DNA of 38,413 bases, from contig CAMZKV010000020.1 of assembly GCA_947311445.1 (NCBI GenBank), forward strand, positions 1 to 38,413. Reading direction: 5' to 3'. This document shows positions 23,696 through 33,504 of this stretch, in pieces. How positions within the stretch are numbered: position 1 is the first letter of the stretch; every line of letters begins with the position of its first letter. Source of the stretch: an uncultured Chlorobiota bacterium. Its GTDB lineage: Bacteria > Bacteroidota > Bacteroidia > Bacteroidales > JAADGE01. The notes beneath the pieces were generated by a model. It was not told where the DNA came from, ran no database searches, and saw only the letters and a list, made by a program, of their open reading frames with translations. Position numbers and translations under genes: made by a program.

Positions 23696-26080
23696 TTATA
23701 AATTAGCAATAAAAGAAAAAATAAAATTTCTTCCGGGAGCAGCAATACCGGAGGAATACGGACGGTATCTATAATCAAAAATATTTTCAACAGCTGCTTT
23801 GACAGTAAGTGTTTTATTTATTTTCCATAAAGAGTTTATATTAAAGGTGTACCAAGAAGGAGAATATGGATTACCCTTATTATCAATAGCATACATATAT
23901 TTTTTATTTTTTTCAGATTCAGCTAAATTCTCAGCCGAAATTTGAGTATTATATTCAGAATACAAATCGAATTTAAATCTATTTTTCTTAAATATTAAAT
24001 GTGTAGTTCCAAATTCAGGAGCTACATGCCTTAATGGTTTTTTTTCAGAATCTAAGCCTTTTGTATATGTATAATTTGAAGTTAAATTAAGTTTTTCAAA
24101 TAATTCTGCTTTTAATGAAATTTGAAAACCATAAATAATTGCATTATCAGCATTAACAATCGCTTGAACTTTACTCATTTCCCCGTCATATAAAACAGAG
24201 TCTTGTCCATTAAAAGTATAGTCTTTCCTAATTAATGCATTATTCAAGAAAGTATAAAATACGGAAGCATCAAGTTTAATCTTATTATTTATTATTTTTA
24301 CAATCCCAAAATCCGTATTATATGCAAGTTCTGGTTTTAAATTATCATTAGGTACAATAACTCTTCCGGGTTCAGAATCAAAAACTTTTGCCATATCGTC
24401 TATATTTGGTGCTCTGAATCCTGAAGATAAATTAACACTTATTTGCCAAGTATCAGGTCTAAAAACAAAACCGGCACTTCCATTAAAAGCAGCTAAATTT
24501 AAATCTATTACATCGAAATAAAAATCATAAAATACTGTATCTAATTTTGCATAAGCATAAATTCTATTATATCTTATTCCACTACTAAAAGTTATTTTTT
24601 TTGTAATATTCTTCTTAAAAGAAATATAGGAAGCAAAGCTCGAATAAGTAGAATTATTAGGGTAACGACTTGCAACAATTGTTTCAGTACCATCATTAAT
24701 ATTAACTTTTTTTCCTGATGAGAAGACTTTATTTAAAACAAATTCTGTCCCATAAAAAAGATATGATTTATTTTTAAGTTTCTTTTCAAAATCAAGATTT
24801 GCAGAAAAAGCCTTAACATTTTCATATCTTTTTCTTATTTCTGAATTGCCAAATTTTCTGTCATGTCTGCTTTCAGAATAATCTTGTTTTGCTAATACTA
24901 ATTTTGCATTCGAAAACAATATTGTTTCTTTTGTTTTTTTAAAAGTAAAATTACTCATCAGCCATTGTTGTGGACCATAGAACCATTCTGCGTATTTTAA
25001 TTTCCCTTTGCTATATTGCAAAAGCCTGTCATAACGAGGAACATTTGATGTTTTTGAATAATGAAAACCATAAGTTAAATTCCAGAACTTATTAGGCTTA
25101 AAACTAACTTTCTGCATTAAATTAATTTGATTATATCCTGAAAATTTTTGAATATTTCCATTTGTATTTTTCACAACAATATCAGCACCTTCTGTTGTTT
25201 CAACATATTCTGTTCTTTTATATTCTTCATTTCCAACATTTCCCATTTTTAAATCATCAAAATTACTGTATGAAAAACTTGTAATACTTGAAAAATTTTT
25301 TTTACTCAAATTAAAATCAATATGCACTGTTTTTTCATTATTTGCTGACGAAAATCTCATCATTGCATTCCCTGAAAACTTAAGGCTATCATGCTTTAAG
25401 AAACGTGGTTTTAAAGTATGGAAATCCATTACACCGCCAAGAGCATCACTACCATATACAACTGAACCGGGTCCAAAAATAATTTCGGAGTTTTCAATAC
25501 TGTTTGCATCTAATGAAATAACATTTTGCAAGTTCCCACTTCTAAAAATTGCATTATTCATTCTTACACCATCAACGACAAGCAACACTCTGTTTGCTGA
25601 AAAACCTCTAATCATAGGGCTTCCTCCTCCAAGTTGACTTTTTTGAATAAAAACTTCACCAGACATTTTCAATAAATCGGCAACTGTTTGAGAATTATTA
25701 AATGTTATTGTTTTTTTTGAAATTACATTAATTCTGTTAGGGACTTCATTTTTATTTTGTTCCCAACTGTTTGCAGAAATCACAACTTCATTGAGATTTA
25801 GTGTACTTTCTGTTAATTTAACAGTAAAATTGTTATTTTTAATTTCTTCATATGAAATATGAATATCTTTATAAGAAGTATGCTTAAAAACAATCTCCTT
25901 ATTATCAACAAATTCACTTACATCAGCTTTTCCCTTAAAATTTGTAAGGACAGAATGAAAATCGTTATAAATAATAACGTGCTCAATTGGTTTCATACTT
26001 TCATCAACAACAAAAACTTTTTGTGAAAATGAATTTAAAGAAAAAAGAAAAAAGAAAAATACTAAAAATAACTTATTCAT
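23696..26080 (-). CDS. TonB-dependent outer-membrane receptor (haem/siderophore-receptor-like)
   Basis: The 794-residue protein has a signal peptide (ending NSFSQ), a short carboxypeptidase-regulatory-like domain (about 21-92), a TonB-box-like NLNEVVISAN (about 95-104), a plug (about 105-225) with SPMIRGFSANRVLLVVDGVRM, and a 22-strand-type barrel ending in NFIFSFIANL. The plug strings resemble haemoglobin/haem receptors, and a FRAP motif (GFRAPNIDD) is followed by NDNLKPE. However, the His normally found between FRAP and NPNL in haem receptors is absent, so the ligand is uncertain. There is no SusD partner and the gene stands alone. It converges on the S74 gene, with only 47 bases between the stops. 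Confidence 0.85.
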   Translation of the reverse strand: MNKLFLVFFFFLFSLNSFSQKVFVVDESMKPIEHVIIYNDFHSVLTNFKGKADVSEFVDNKEIVFKHTSYKDIHISYEEIKNNNFTVKLTESTLNLNEVVISANSWEQNKNEVPNRINVISKKTITFNNSQTVADLLKMSGEVFIQKSQLGGGSPMIRGFSANRVLLVVDGVRMNNAIFRSGNLQNVISLDANSIENSEIIFGPGSVVYGSDALGGVMDFHTLKPRFLKHDSLKFSGNAMMRFSSANNEKTVHIDFNLSKKNFSSITSFSYSNFDDLKMGNVGNEEYKRTEYVETTEGADIVVKNTNGNIQKFSGYNQINLMQKVSFKPNKFWNLTYGFHYSKTSNVPRYDRLLQYSKGKLKYAEWFYGPQQWLMSNFTFKKTKETILFSNAKLVLAKQDYSESRHDRKFGNSEIRKRYENVKAFSANLDFEKKLKNKSYLFYGTEFVLNKVFSSGKKVNINDGTETIVASRYPNNSTYSSFASYISFKKNITKKITFSSGIRYNRIYAYAKLDTVFYDFYFDVIDLNLAAFNGSAGFVFRPDTWQISVNLSSGFRAPNIDDMAKVFDSEPGRVIVPNDNLKPELAYNTDFGIVKIINNKIKLDASVFYTFLNNALIRKDYTFNGQDSVLYDGEMSKVQAIVNADNAIIYGFQISLKAELFEKLNLTSNYTYTKGLDSEKKPLRHVAPEFGTTHLIFKKNRFKFDLYSEYNTQISAENLAESEKNKKYMYAIDNKGNPYSPSWYTFNINSLWKINKTLTVKAAVENIFDYRYRPYSSGIAAPGRNFIFSFIANL

Positions 26081-26111
26081 TAATAAAATTTAGATATAAA
26101 TAGATTTTAAG

Positions 26112-26155
26112 AAAAAAAAATGCACTAAACCAATTTGTTATGGTCAAGTGCATTT
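26112..26155 (-). terminator. Intrinsic terminator downstream of rho
   Basis: On the minus strand a perfect 9-bp stem (plus-strand arms aaatgcact 26118-26126 and agtgcattt 26147-26155) has an additional inner acca/tggt pairing (26129-26132, 26141-26144). It is followed by a U-tract given by the nine A at 26112-26120. It lies 20 bases past the rho stop codon and just before the TonB-receptor start, so it should separate the two genes. Confidence 0.8.
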
Positions 26156-26175
26156 CACTATACAAATATTAAGCC

Positions 26176-27921
26176 TTAATCTCCCGAAGTCATAGAAATA
26201 ATAAACTCTTCATTACTTCTAGTTCTCATTAATCTTTCTTTCATAAATTCCATAGCTTCAACAGGATTCATATCTGCCAAATATTTTCTTAAAATATACA
26301 TTTTACTAAGTAAATCTTTTCCAAATAATAGATCTTCTCTTCTTGTACCGGAAGCTGTAATATTAACAGCAGGATATATTCTTTTATTTGACAAATTGCG
26401 GTCTAATTGAAGTTCCATATTTCCTGTTCCTTTAAATTCTTCAAAAATTACTTCATCCATTTTTGAACCTGTATCAATCAAAGCAGTTGCAATAATTGTT
26501 AAAGAACCTCCATTTTCAATATTTCTGGCTGCCCCAAAAAACCTTTTTGGTTTATGCAGTGCATTTGCTTCTACCCCACCCGACAGAACTTTCCCCGAAG
26601 ATGGAGAAACAGTATTATATGCTCTTGCTAATCTGGTAATTGAATCTAAAAGAATAACAACATCATGTCCGGATTCCACTAATCTTTTTGCTTTGTGAAT
26701 TACCATCTCAGAAACTTTCACATGCCTGTCTGCCGGCTCATCAAATGTTGAAGCAACAACTTCTGCATTTACACTTCGCTCCATGTCTGTAACTTCTTCC
26801 GGACGTTCATCTATAAGAAGAACAATCATATACACCTCAGGATGATTATCCGAAATAGCATTTGCAATTTCTTTAAGCAAAACGGTTTTTCCTGTTTTTG
26901 GTTGAGCAACAATTAGGCCTCTTTGACCTTTTCCAATAGGTGAAAACAAGTCTATTACTCTAGCTGAAAGTGATGGTTTATTGCCTGTTATATTAAACTT
27001 TTCATCTGGAAAAAGGGGAGTAAGGTGTTTAAAATGAATTCTATCTCTAATATTCTCAGGTTTTCTTCCGTTTATACCATCAACTTTAATTAGAGGAAAA
27101 TATTTTTCGCTGTCTTTTGGAGGTCTTATTTGACCTTTTACAGTATCTCCTGTTTTTAAACCAAAAAGTTTTATTTGGGATTGCGAAACATAAATATCGT
27201 CAGGTGAATTAAAATAATTATAGTCTGCCGATCTTAAAAATCCATATCCGTCTGGCATAATTTCTAAAACACCTGAACTTTGAATAATTGCATCAAACTC
27301 GTGTTTTGGATTAAAACTTTTGTTTCTATTATTGTCTGGATGTTTTTTATGCTTATTATTTTGATTTGAATTATTATCTTTCTTAATATGCCTGTTTTCT
27401 GGCTTATTTTCATTTTTTTTATCTTGAAATTTATTCTCAGGTTTATTATCTTGTTTTTTTTCGAAAGTTTTGTATTCTTTTTTCTTTTCGTGTTGTTTAT
27501 TCTCCGGTTTTTTCTCGTCTGTACGCCTTTCAACAGGTTTTCTTTGTTTTTGTTTGATAGGAGATGATGTTCTTTCTTCTTTTTTATTATCAGAAGGCTT
27601 CTGTATAATTATTGGATTTTTTTTCTCCGATTTTTTTTCTTCCTTTAGATTCTTTTTATTTTCAGTTGATTTTTCTTTCTCCTGAAAATCTCTATTACCT
27701 TTCTGAGGCTGTTTTTTTTGTTTTACAGGTTTTCTTGTATTAGTTTTTCTTTCTTTATTTTTTTCAGAAGAGGGTTGAGTCCCTTTAATTGCTGCTTGAT
27801 CTAAGATTTCATAAATCAAGTCTTGTTTTTTAAATTTGTCAATTTTCTTAATGTCAAGTCCTTTTGCTATTTCACGCAAGTCAAGAACCTTCATTTTTTG
27901 AAGTTCTAAAATGTCGTACAT
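26176..27921 (-). CDS. rho: Transcription termination factor Rho with long disordered insert
   Basis: The 581-residue protein is a hexameric RNA helicase that ends transcription. The Rho N-terminal helical domain is at about residues 1-44. A Lys/Asn/Glu/Gln-rich low-complexity segment (about 46-205) follows, with many short repeats such as KPENK. The cold-shock-like RNA-binding domain is at about 210-280 (GYGFLR). The ATPase core has Walker A QPKTGKT (340-346), Walker B VVILLD (421-426), the Q-loop region [10 protein letters not shown] (441-450) and the R-loop DTGSKMDE (483-490). All catalytic parts are intact. E. coli Rho is about 419 residues, so the excess is the insert, a feature shared by Bacteroidota Rho. 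In Bacteroides thetaiotaomicron a comparable disordered region drives condensate formation. A 317-base AT-rich leader lies upstream. Confidence 0.97.
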   Translation of the reverse strand: MYDILELQKMKVLDLREIAKGLDIKKIDKFKKQDLIYEILDQAAIKGTQPSSEKNKERKTNTRKPVKQKKQPQKGNRDFQEKEKSTENKKNLKEEKKSEKKNPIIIQKPSDNKKEERTSSPIKQKQRKPVERRTDEKKPENKQHEKKKEYKTFEKKQDNKPENKFQDKKNENKPENRHIKKDNNSNQNNKHKKHPDNNRNKSFNPKHEFDAIIQSSGVLEIMPDGYGFLRSADYNYFNSPDDIYVSQSQIKLFGLKTGDTVKGQIRPPKDSEKYFPLIKVDGINGRKPENIRDRIHFKHLTPLFPDEKFNITGNKPSLSARVIDLFSPIGKGQRGLIVAQPKTGKTVLLKEIANAISDNHPEVYMIVLLIDERPEEVTDMERSVNAEVVASTFDEPADRHVKVSEMVIHKAKRLVESGHDVVILLDSITRLARAYNTVSPSSGKVLSGGVEANALHKPKRFFGAARNIENGGSLTIIATALIDTGSKMDEVIFEEFKGTGNMELQLDRNLSNKRIYPAVNITASGTRREDLLFGKDLLSKMYILRKYLADMNPVEAMEFMKERLMRTRSNEEFIISMTSGD

Positions 27922-28238
27922 TTATATTTTTTTAATTATTTAATTAGTTTTCTTAGTAGTATTTGTTTATTGTAGATTTATTGTATAGTAGTCTGTATAT
28001 CAAATATTAATCTGGATATTATTTTATAGAATATAGTTTGAAGAATATATAAATATTGAAATTACGATATTATCGCAGGTATTCAAATTTTTAAAATATG
28101 ATTAAGTGATTAAATTCAGGTATGAAACTAATAATTCGTTTCAAATATATTGCAAGTATAATGATAAAGTTTGAAATGAAAAAAATATTTTAGTTTTTTT
28201 TATCTATTTTCGGCAATTCTTTAAAAACTGAACTAAAA
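27922..28238. other. Divergent intergenic region between rho and the CPBP-like gene
   Basis: This AT-rich spacer of 317 bases separates two divergent genes and must hold both promoters. A minus-strand TATATTTG (-7-like; CAAATATA on the plus strand, 28142-28149) lies about 220 bases before rho, without a convincing -33 partner. I see no RNA gene, hairpin or conserved leader. Confidence 0.4.
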
Positions 28239-29177
28239 ATGAAAGAAATTATTCTAGAAATAAGAGATTTCCTGAAAAAAGATTTTAATATTTATGCCTA
28301 TTTATATACATTCCTTTTTCTTGCTATCGCTATATATCTCAACTACAAATATGACTTTGAAGATAGCTATGTTGACAAAAACTATGGAAAATTAAGTGGT
28401 TTTTGGGCTTATCCACTATTTTACATAACACCTTATTATGCAGTAATAATTCCTGTACTTTTCATAAAAAAACAACAACACAAACTAAAGCAAACAGAGT
28501 TTTGGGTAAAAAGTTTAATCTTTTTTGGAACATTTGGTGTTTTTATAGCTTTTTGGCAATACCGTTCATTTTTTGACTTTTCACAATTTAAAGGAGGGGA
28601 AAGATATTTTTCTATCAGAATAATGGAAGAACTCAAAAGAATTATTCCTTTTTTTATTATTTTCTTTGCAGTTAAATCATATTACGATAAAAAAGATAAA
28701 CACTTATATGGATTAAGATACAAAGGTATGAATTACAGACCTTTCTTTTTAATGCTAATACTTATGATTCCATTAATTGCATTAGCATCTTTTCAGCCGG
28801 ATTTTCAGCAATCTTATCCTCAATATAAATTTTGGAACAGAGAACCCGTATTTGGATTAAGCCAATTACAAACAATTAGCATTTTTGAACTTGCCTACGG
28901 AACAGACTTCATTAGTGTAGAACTCATGTTCAGGGGAGCATTAATTATTGGGATGTCAAAAGTTTTGGGAAGAGAAGCAGTGCTCCCAATGGCAGCAGCA
29001 TATGTAATTATTCATTTTGGAAAACCTGCAGGCGAAGCAATAAGTTCTTTTTTTGGTGGTTTTATTTTGGGTGTTCACGCCCTTGCTAAAAGAAATATTT
29101 TTGGAGGAATAATTATTCATGTAGGAATAGCTTATTTTATGGAAATAGGGGCTATATTGCAACATTATTATGGGTAA
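28239..29177 (+). CDS. CPBP-family-like intramembrane protein (putative glutamic protease)
   Basis: The 312-residue protein has about eight hydrophobic segments. Near the C-terminus are the CPBP/Abi motifs in reduced form: VELMFRG (about residue 228) for the EExxxR motif, with only one of the two Glu; YVIIHFG for the FxxxH motif; and a final IIIHVGIAYF with His. These are the residues that form the active site in Rce1-like intramembrane proteases. Loss of the first Glu leaves activity in doubt. The N-terminal 150 residues are not recognised. It lies 56 bases ahead of trmD on the same strand. Roles in the family range from prenyl-protein processing to bacteriocin self-immunity; none can be chosen here. 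Confidence 0.6.
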   Translation: MKEIILEIRDFLKKDFNIYAYLYTFLFLAIAIYLNYKYDFEDSYVDKNYGKLSGFWAYPLFYITPYYAVIIPVLFIKKQQHKLKQTEFWVKSLIFFGTFGVFIAFWQYRSFFDFSQFKGGERYFSIRIMEELKRIIPFFIIFFAVKSYYDKKDKHLYGLRYKGMNYRPFFLMLILMIPLIALASFQPDFQQSYPQYKFWNREPVFGLSQLQTISIFELAYGTDFISVELMFRGALIIGMSKVLGREAVLPMAAAYVIIHFGKPAGEAISSFFGGFILGVHALAKRNIFGGIIIHVGIAYFMEIGAILQHYYG

Positions 29178-29233
29178 TTTTAATTGCAAATCTAAATATA
29201 CTTTAAAACTTAATATTTTTAAAAACAACAAAA

Positions 29234-29911
29234 ATGCGAATAGATATATTAACAGTCCTCCCAGAATTATTAGAAAGTCCTCTGCAACATTCAATTGTAA
29301 AAAGAGTGCAAGAAAAAGGACTCGCAGAAATACATATACATAATTTAAGAGATTTTACAACAGACAAACACAAAAAAGTTGACGACTATGCGTTTGGTGG
29401 CGAAGCAGGAATGGTTATGATGATTGAACCTGTTGATAATGCAATTTCACATTTAAAATCTCAAAGAACATACGATGAAATAATTTACACTTCTCCAGAT
29501 GGAGAAAAATATAACCAGAAAACTGCAAATAATTTTTCATCTTTTAAAAATATTTTAATACTCTGCGGACATTACAAAGGAATTGACCAAAGAATTAGAG
29601 ATGAATACATTACAAAAGAAATATCTATTGGAGATTATGTGCTTACAGGTGGTGAGTTGGCAGCAGCAGTAATTATTGACAGTATTGTAAGATTAATACC
29701 CGGTGCAATTTCTGATGAAACATCTGCCCTCTCAGATTCTTTTCAAGACAATCTTTTAGCACCTCCCGTTTATACAAGACCTTCTGAATATAAAGGACTT
29801 AAAGTCCCCGATATTTTACTTTCAGGTAACTTTAAAAAAATTGATATTTGGAAAATGCAACAAGCAGAAGAAAAAACTCAAAAACTAAGACCAGACTTAT
29901 TAGATGACTAA
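29234..29911 (+). CDS. trmD: tRNA (guanine-37-N1)-methyltransferase TrmD
   Basis: The 225-residue SPOUT methyltransferase puts a methyl group from S-adenosylmethionine on G37 next to the anticodon, preventing +1 frameshifts. Family motifs are clear: [11 protein letters not shown] at the start, GGEAGMVM (55-62), CGHYKGID (111-118) and the trefoil-knot SAM-binding loop [13 protein letters not shown] (131-143). RPSEYKG (about residue 182) follows. The length is typical. The usual partners rpsP, rimM and rplS are not adjacent, which is frequent in Bacteroidota. Confidence 0.97.
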   Translation: MRIDILTVLPELLESPLQHSIVKRVQEKGLAEIHIHNLRDFTTDKHKKVDDYAFGGEAGMVMMIEPVDNAISHLKSQRTYDEIIYTSPDGEKYNQKTANNFSSFKNILILCGHYKGIDQRIRDEYITKEISIGDYVLTGGELAAAVIIDSIVRLIPGAISDETSALSDSFQDNLLAPPVYTRPSEYKGLKVPDILLSGNFKKIDIWKMQQAEEKTQKLRPDLLDD

Positions 29912-29955
29912 TTTTTATTCTTAGAAAAATTTAAATAAATTTGTAGCAAAACATT

Positions 29956-29988
29956 GTTGAATTATTTTCTGTATATTTCAATAATTTT
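29956..29988 (+). promoter_or_regulatory. Bacteroidota-type promoter upstream of the MerR-like gene
   Basis: TTG at 29956-29958 is followed after 22 bases by TAATTTTG at 29981-29988, an exact fit to the TAnnTTTG -7 element with an allowed TTG-to-TAnnTTTG spacing (17-23). The gene starts 28 bases later. It is the clearest promoter in the window. Confidence 0.65.
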
Positions 29989-30016
29989 GTAATATAAAAA
30001 TTAAAATAATCTCATA

Positions 30017-30337
30017 ATGAAATTAACAAAATTATACTACACAATTGGCGAGATTGCTGAAATGTTCAATGTAAACGTTTCTCTTATAAGATATTGGGAA
30101 AATGAGTTCAGTATTTTAAAACCAAAAAGAAACAAAAAAGGAAACAGGCTTTTCACTCCCGAAGATGTAAATAACTTACATTTAATTTATCACCTAGTAA
30201 AAGAAAAAAGATTAACTTTAGAAGGAGCTAAACTAAAACTAAAAGAAAATAAAAACTCTACTATTCAAAATTTTGAAGTTGTTAAAAAACTAAAAAACAT
30301 TAAATCAATGCTTATTGAAATTAGAGATTTAGTTTAA
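30017..30337 (+). CDS. MerR-family-type DNA-binding regulator, short form
   Basis: The 106-residue protein is a MerR-type winged helix with YTIGEIAEMFNVNVSLIRYWENEF (two fragments of one helix-turn-helix, about residues 8-31), then RNKKGNRLFTPEDV and a coiled-coil start. No effector domain follows, so it probably binds DNA as a dimer without a metal or drug pocket. This short type is a near-universal single gene in Bacteroidota. The start ATG is the first in frame and follows a good promoter. Its target is unknown; a link to the GH13 gene 56 bases downstream is possible but not shown. Confidence 0.87.
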   Translation: MKLTKLYYTIGEIAEMFNVNVSLIRYWENEFSILKPKRNKKGNRLFTPEDVNNLHLIYHLVKEKRLTLEGAKLKLKENKNSTIQNFEVVKKLKNIKSMLIEIRDLV

Positions 30338-30393
30338 TACATAATATTCCAACTACTTTTAAAACAATTAATCTTTCTATAAAAACTCATAAA

Positions 30394-32226
30394 ATGAAGA
30401 AACTGATATTTTTAATAATTTTATTTGCATCTGTTTCTATTTCTGCCCAAGAAAACTACATACAACAAATTGAGCCACCAAATTGGTGGGTAGGAATGAA
30501 AAATTCAAATTTGCAATTACTTATTCATGGCAAAAAAATTGCAGATTCAAAAGTGCAAATAATTTCTGATAAAGTTAAACTTCTAAAAGTTAATAGGATT
30601 GAAAATCCAAATTATTTATTTGTGGACATACAAATAAACAAAGATGCAAAACCCGGTACTTTTGACATAATTTTTACAAACGGTAAAGTTCTTACAAAAC
30701 ACAAATATGAGCTAAAAAAAAAATCAAACAGAAAAAGAGGTTTTTCAAGTGCCGATTTCATTTATTTATTAATGCCGGACAGATTTGCAAATGGGAACAC
30801 TAAAAATGACACAGCTGTCGGGATTCTTGAAAAAGCAAACAGAAAAGACCCAAACGGCAGACATGGTGGTGATATCGAAGGTGTTATAAACAATTTAGAT
30901 TATATAAAAAACTTGGGAATAACAGCACTATGGCTAAATCCAACAATAGAGAACAATAATCCTAAATATTCTTATCATGGTTATGCAATAACAAATTTTT
31001 ATAAAACAGACCCACGTTCCGGCACAAACCAAGATTACAAAAAACTTGCAGATGAACTTCATAAAAAAGACATGAAGTTGATAATGGATATGATATTTAA
31101 TCATTGCAGTATAAACCATTGGTGGATGAAAGATTTACCAATGAAAAATTGGGCAAATACAAATCCTGATTATCGTTCAAATTTCAGAGGTAGTACAATT
31201 CCGGATATTCACGCATCAAAAAACGATAGAAAAAGAATGACACAAGGTTGGTTCGACGGACATATGCCTGATTTAAACCAGCACAACACCTTTCTTGCAA
31301 ACTACCTGATACAAAACAGCTTATGGTGGATAGAATTTGCAGATTTAGATGGAATTAGAATGGACACACAGCCCTACCCTTTTAAAGACTTTATGGCCGA
31401 TTGGGCAAAAAAAGTACATGAAGAATACCCTGATTTCACTTTGCTAGGAGAAACTTGGTTGCAAAAACCTGCCTTTACTGCATATTTTAGTGGAAATAGT
31501 CCAATTTCCGCTAATTATAATTCAAACCTTAATTCAACAACAGACTTTCCTCTTTATTACGCAACCAGAGATGCCTTTAACCAAAATGACAGTTGGACAG
31601 ATGGATTATCTTCAATATACTACATTCTTGCACAAGATTTTTTATATAAAAATGCAGGAAACAATCTAATTTTTTTAGACAACCATGATTTAGACAGGTA
31701 TTTCACTTCCGTGGGTGAAGATATTAGCAAGTTGAAAATGGGTTTAGCGTTTTTATTAACTTGCAGAGGTATTCCAATGCTTTATTACGGAACAGAAATT
31801 CTTACAACCGGACATGAACATGATGGACACGGACATATAAGAACAGATTTTCCGGGAGGATGGACAAATGATAAAACTAATGCTTTCTCAAAAGAAGGAA
31901 GAACAAAAGAACAAAACGAAATTTACAATTACATTAAAAAAATTGCAGATTTTAGAAAAACAAATAAAGCTATTACCAAAGGTAAACTTTTACATTTTGT
32001 TCCAGAAAACAATGTATATGTATATTTTAGATATACAGAAAATGAGGCAGTTATGATTCTCCTAAACAATAATAGTTCAGAAAAAAGAACTGTTGACTGC
32101 AAACGTTTTAATGAAATTTTGAAAGGCTATTCAAGTGGAAAAGACATAATTTCTGAAAAGATTTATAGTCTTGATAAAATTACAATAGATAAAAAATCAT
32201 CATTAATTATTCAACTTAAAAAATAA
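30394..32226 (+). CDS. GH13 cyclomaltodextrinase/neopullulanase-type alpha-amylase, secreted
   Basis: The 610-residue protein has a signal peptide (ending SISAQ), so it acts in the periplasm or outside. The N-terminal beta-domain (about 20-110) is the cyclomaltodextrinase N-terminal type. The (beta/alpha)8 barrel has the four GH13 regions: DMIFNH (232-237), DGIRMDTQ with nucleophile Asp324, LLGETW with acid/base Glu353, and FLDNHD with Asp432. MPDRFANGN and the C-terminal beta domain complete the family picture. The best match in type is the SusA/cyclomaltodextrinase group, which hydrolyses maltodextrins and cyclodextrins. No susB, susC or susD neighbour is present, so it is a stand-alone enzyme for storage or scavenged alpha-glucans. 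Confidence 0.92.
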   Translation: MKKLIFLIILFASVSISAQENYIQQIEPPNWWVGMKNSNLQLLIHGKKIADSKVQIISDKVKLLKVNRIENPNYLFVDIQINKDAKPGTFDIIFTNGKVLTKHKYELKKKSNRKRGFSSADFIYLLMPDRFANGNTKNDTAVGILEKANRKDPNGRHGGDIEGVINNLDYIKNLGITALWLNPTIENNNPKYSYHGYAITNFYKTDPRSGTNQDYKKLADELHKKDMKLIMDMIFNHCSINHWWMKDLPMKNWANTNPDYRSNFRGSTIPDIHASKNDRKRMTQGWFDGHMPDLNQHNTFLANYLIQNSLWWIEFADLDGIRMDTQPYPFKDFMADWAKKVHEEYPDFTLLGETWLQKPAFTAYFSGNSPISANYNSNLNSTTDFPLYYATRDAFNQNDSWTDGLSSIYYILAQDFLYKNAGNNLIFLDNHDLDRYFTSVGEDISKLKMGLAFLLTCRGIPMLYYGTEILTTGHEHDGHGHIRTDFPGGWTNDKTNAFSKEGRTKEQNEIYNYIKKIADFRKTNKAITKGKLLHFVPENNVYVYFRYTENEAVMILLNNNSSEKRTVDCKRFNEILKGYSSGKDIISEKIYSLDKITIDKKSSLIIQLKK

Positions 32227-32301
32227 TTTATTAAAAAAGATTTTGAAAACTGGAAGGAAAACATCAAACAAGTTATTGATATGTTAGTTATAAAGATAAA
32301 A

Positions 32302-32329
32302 AAAAACTACTCAATTAAGAGTAGTTTTT
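32302..32329 (+). terminator. Intrinsic terminator after the GH13 gene
   Basis: A perfect 11-bp stem (aaaaactactc at 32302-32312, gagtagttttt at 32319-32329) with a six-base loop carries its own T-run. It lies 75 bases past the GH13 stop codon. Confidence 0.82.
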
Positions 32330-32349
32330 CAGTTTTCCTTGTTTGTTAA

Positions 32350-32436
32350 TTTAGATTAATAAGTTTTTGGTTTAGGTTAATAAAATCTCATAAATCTTTT
32401 GTTAATTGTTTAATTATGTTTGTTTAACTATGAGAT
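32350..32436. repeat. Short direct and inverted repeats ahead of radC
   Basis: In the gene-free stretch 32227-32559, tttagattaataa (32350-32362) recurs with one change as tttaggttaataa (32371-32383), 21 bases apart, about two helical turns. ATCTCATA (32385-32392) is matched by TATGAGAT (32429-32436). They may be protein-binding sites, but the composition is so AT-rich that chance is possible. The rest of the spacer up to radC shows nothing else. Confidence 0.3.
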
Positions 32437-32559
32437 GATAATTATGTATTTATTCCATAAAAAAACTTATAAAATATTAAATATTTTTACAATAAACATA
32501 ACATACTATAAACATGAACGTTACAAATTAAGGCTATTTACATTTTATTAAATCATTTA

Positions 32560-33252
32560 ATGCAATATAAAAAAACTTCAATAAAAAATTGGGCAAGTGA
32601 CGACAGACCAAGAGAAAAACTTTTAAATAAAGGAATAGATAGTTTATCTGATGCTGAATTAATTGCAATATTAATAGGTTCCGGAAATAGAAAAGAATCT
32701 GCTGTTGAACTATCAAAAAGAATATTGTCTGAAACCCAAAATAATCTTAACAGCTTAGCAAAACTAAATGTTAATGAACTTCAAAAATTTAAAGGAATTG
32801 GTGAAGCAAAAGCAATTTCAATAATTGCCGCATTAGAAATAGGCAAAAGAAGAAAAATCTCAGAAGTAATTGAAAGAAAGAAAATTAGAAATAGCAAAGA
32901 TATTTTTCAAATTTTCGGACATAAATTAGGCGACTTACCATACGAAGAATTTTGGTTGATTTTAATGAACAGAGCAAACAAAATTATGGAAATAAAAAAA
33001 ATTAGCTCAGGTGGTGTTTCAGGTACAGTAATTGACATAAAAATAATTTTGAAAGCTGCAATTGAAAAAACAGCATCAAGCATAATTGTTTGCCATAACC
33101 ATCCTTCCGGCAATACAAAACCCAGCAATTCAGATATTTCAATTACAAAAAAATTAAAAGACGCTTGCAAAACTATTGATGTTTCATTACTTGACCATGT
33201 AATTGTTTCTTACTCAAACTATTACAGCTTTGCAGATGAAGGTATTATATGA
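32560..33252 (+). CDS. radC: RadC-family JAB/MPN protein
   Basis: The 230-residue cytoplasmic protein has an N-terminal helix-hairpin-helix-like part (about 20-95, FKGIGEAKAISI) and a C-terminal MPN+ domain. The Zn-binding signature HNHPSGN...SNSD is complete: His179, His181 and Asp192, with the Ser189 that goes with them. The length is that of chromosomal RadC. The name comes from an old repair phenotype; the actual role is unsettled. The gene ends with TGA, one of few in the window, showing that TGA is a stop here. This matters for the TGA inside the CBM gene at 13243. Confidence 0.92.
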   Translation: MQYKKTSIKNWASDDRPREKLLNKGIDSLSDAELIAILIGSGNRKESAVELSKRILSETQNNLNSLAKLNVNELQKFKGIGEAKAISIIAALEIGKRRKISEVIERKKIRNSKDIFQIFGHKLGDLPYEEFWLILMNRANKIMEIKKISSGGVSGTVIDIKIILKAAIEKTASSIIVCHNHPSGNTKPSNSDISITKKLKDACKTIDVSLLDHVIVSYSNYYSFADEGII

Positions 33253-33464
33253 TGATGTATAATTCAACTTTTAGAATTTCTCACATTATTGTCTGGACAA
33301 AATATAAAAAAATGGCTAAAACCCATGCAAAAACAATCTTTAAGAAATTAACTTAACACGGATTACAAAAGTATTTTATCATTGAATAATTATTAAATTA
33401 TATCATTAAAATATATAGATAATAAACAATTACTCTTCATAAAAGATTAGGAGAACCATTTTTT

Positions 33465-33482
33465 TATAATTATATAATTATA
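33465..33482. promoter_or_regulatory. 18-bp perfect AT palindrome upstream of the POT transporter
   Basis: tataattatataattata is self-complementary over its whole length and sits 22 bases before the transporter start, where an operator or promoter would be. TATATTCG (33479-33486) overlaps it and differs by one base from the TAnnTTTG -7 consensus. All bases are A or T, so chance is a real alternative. Confidence 0.3.
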
Positions 33483-33504
33483 TTCGCATCTTTAAAATTT
33501 AAAT

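Noticed and set aside
30017..32226. MerR-type regulator as dedicated controller of the GH13 gene
   Set aside because: The short MerR form occurs as a core gene in Bacteroidota without amylase neighbours, so proximity alone is not enough.
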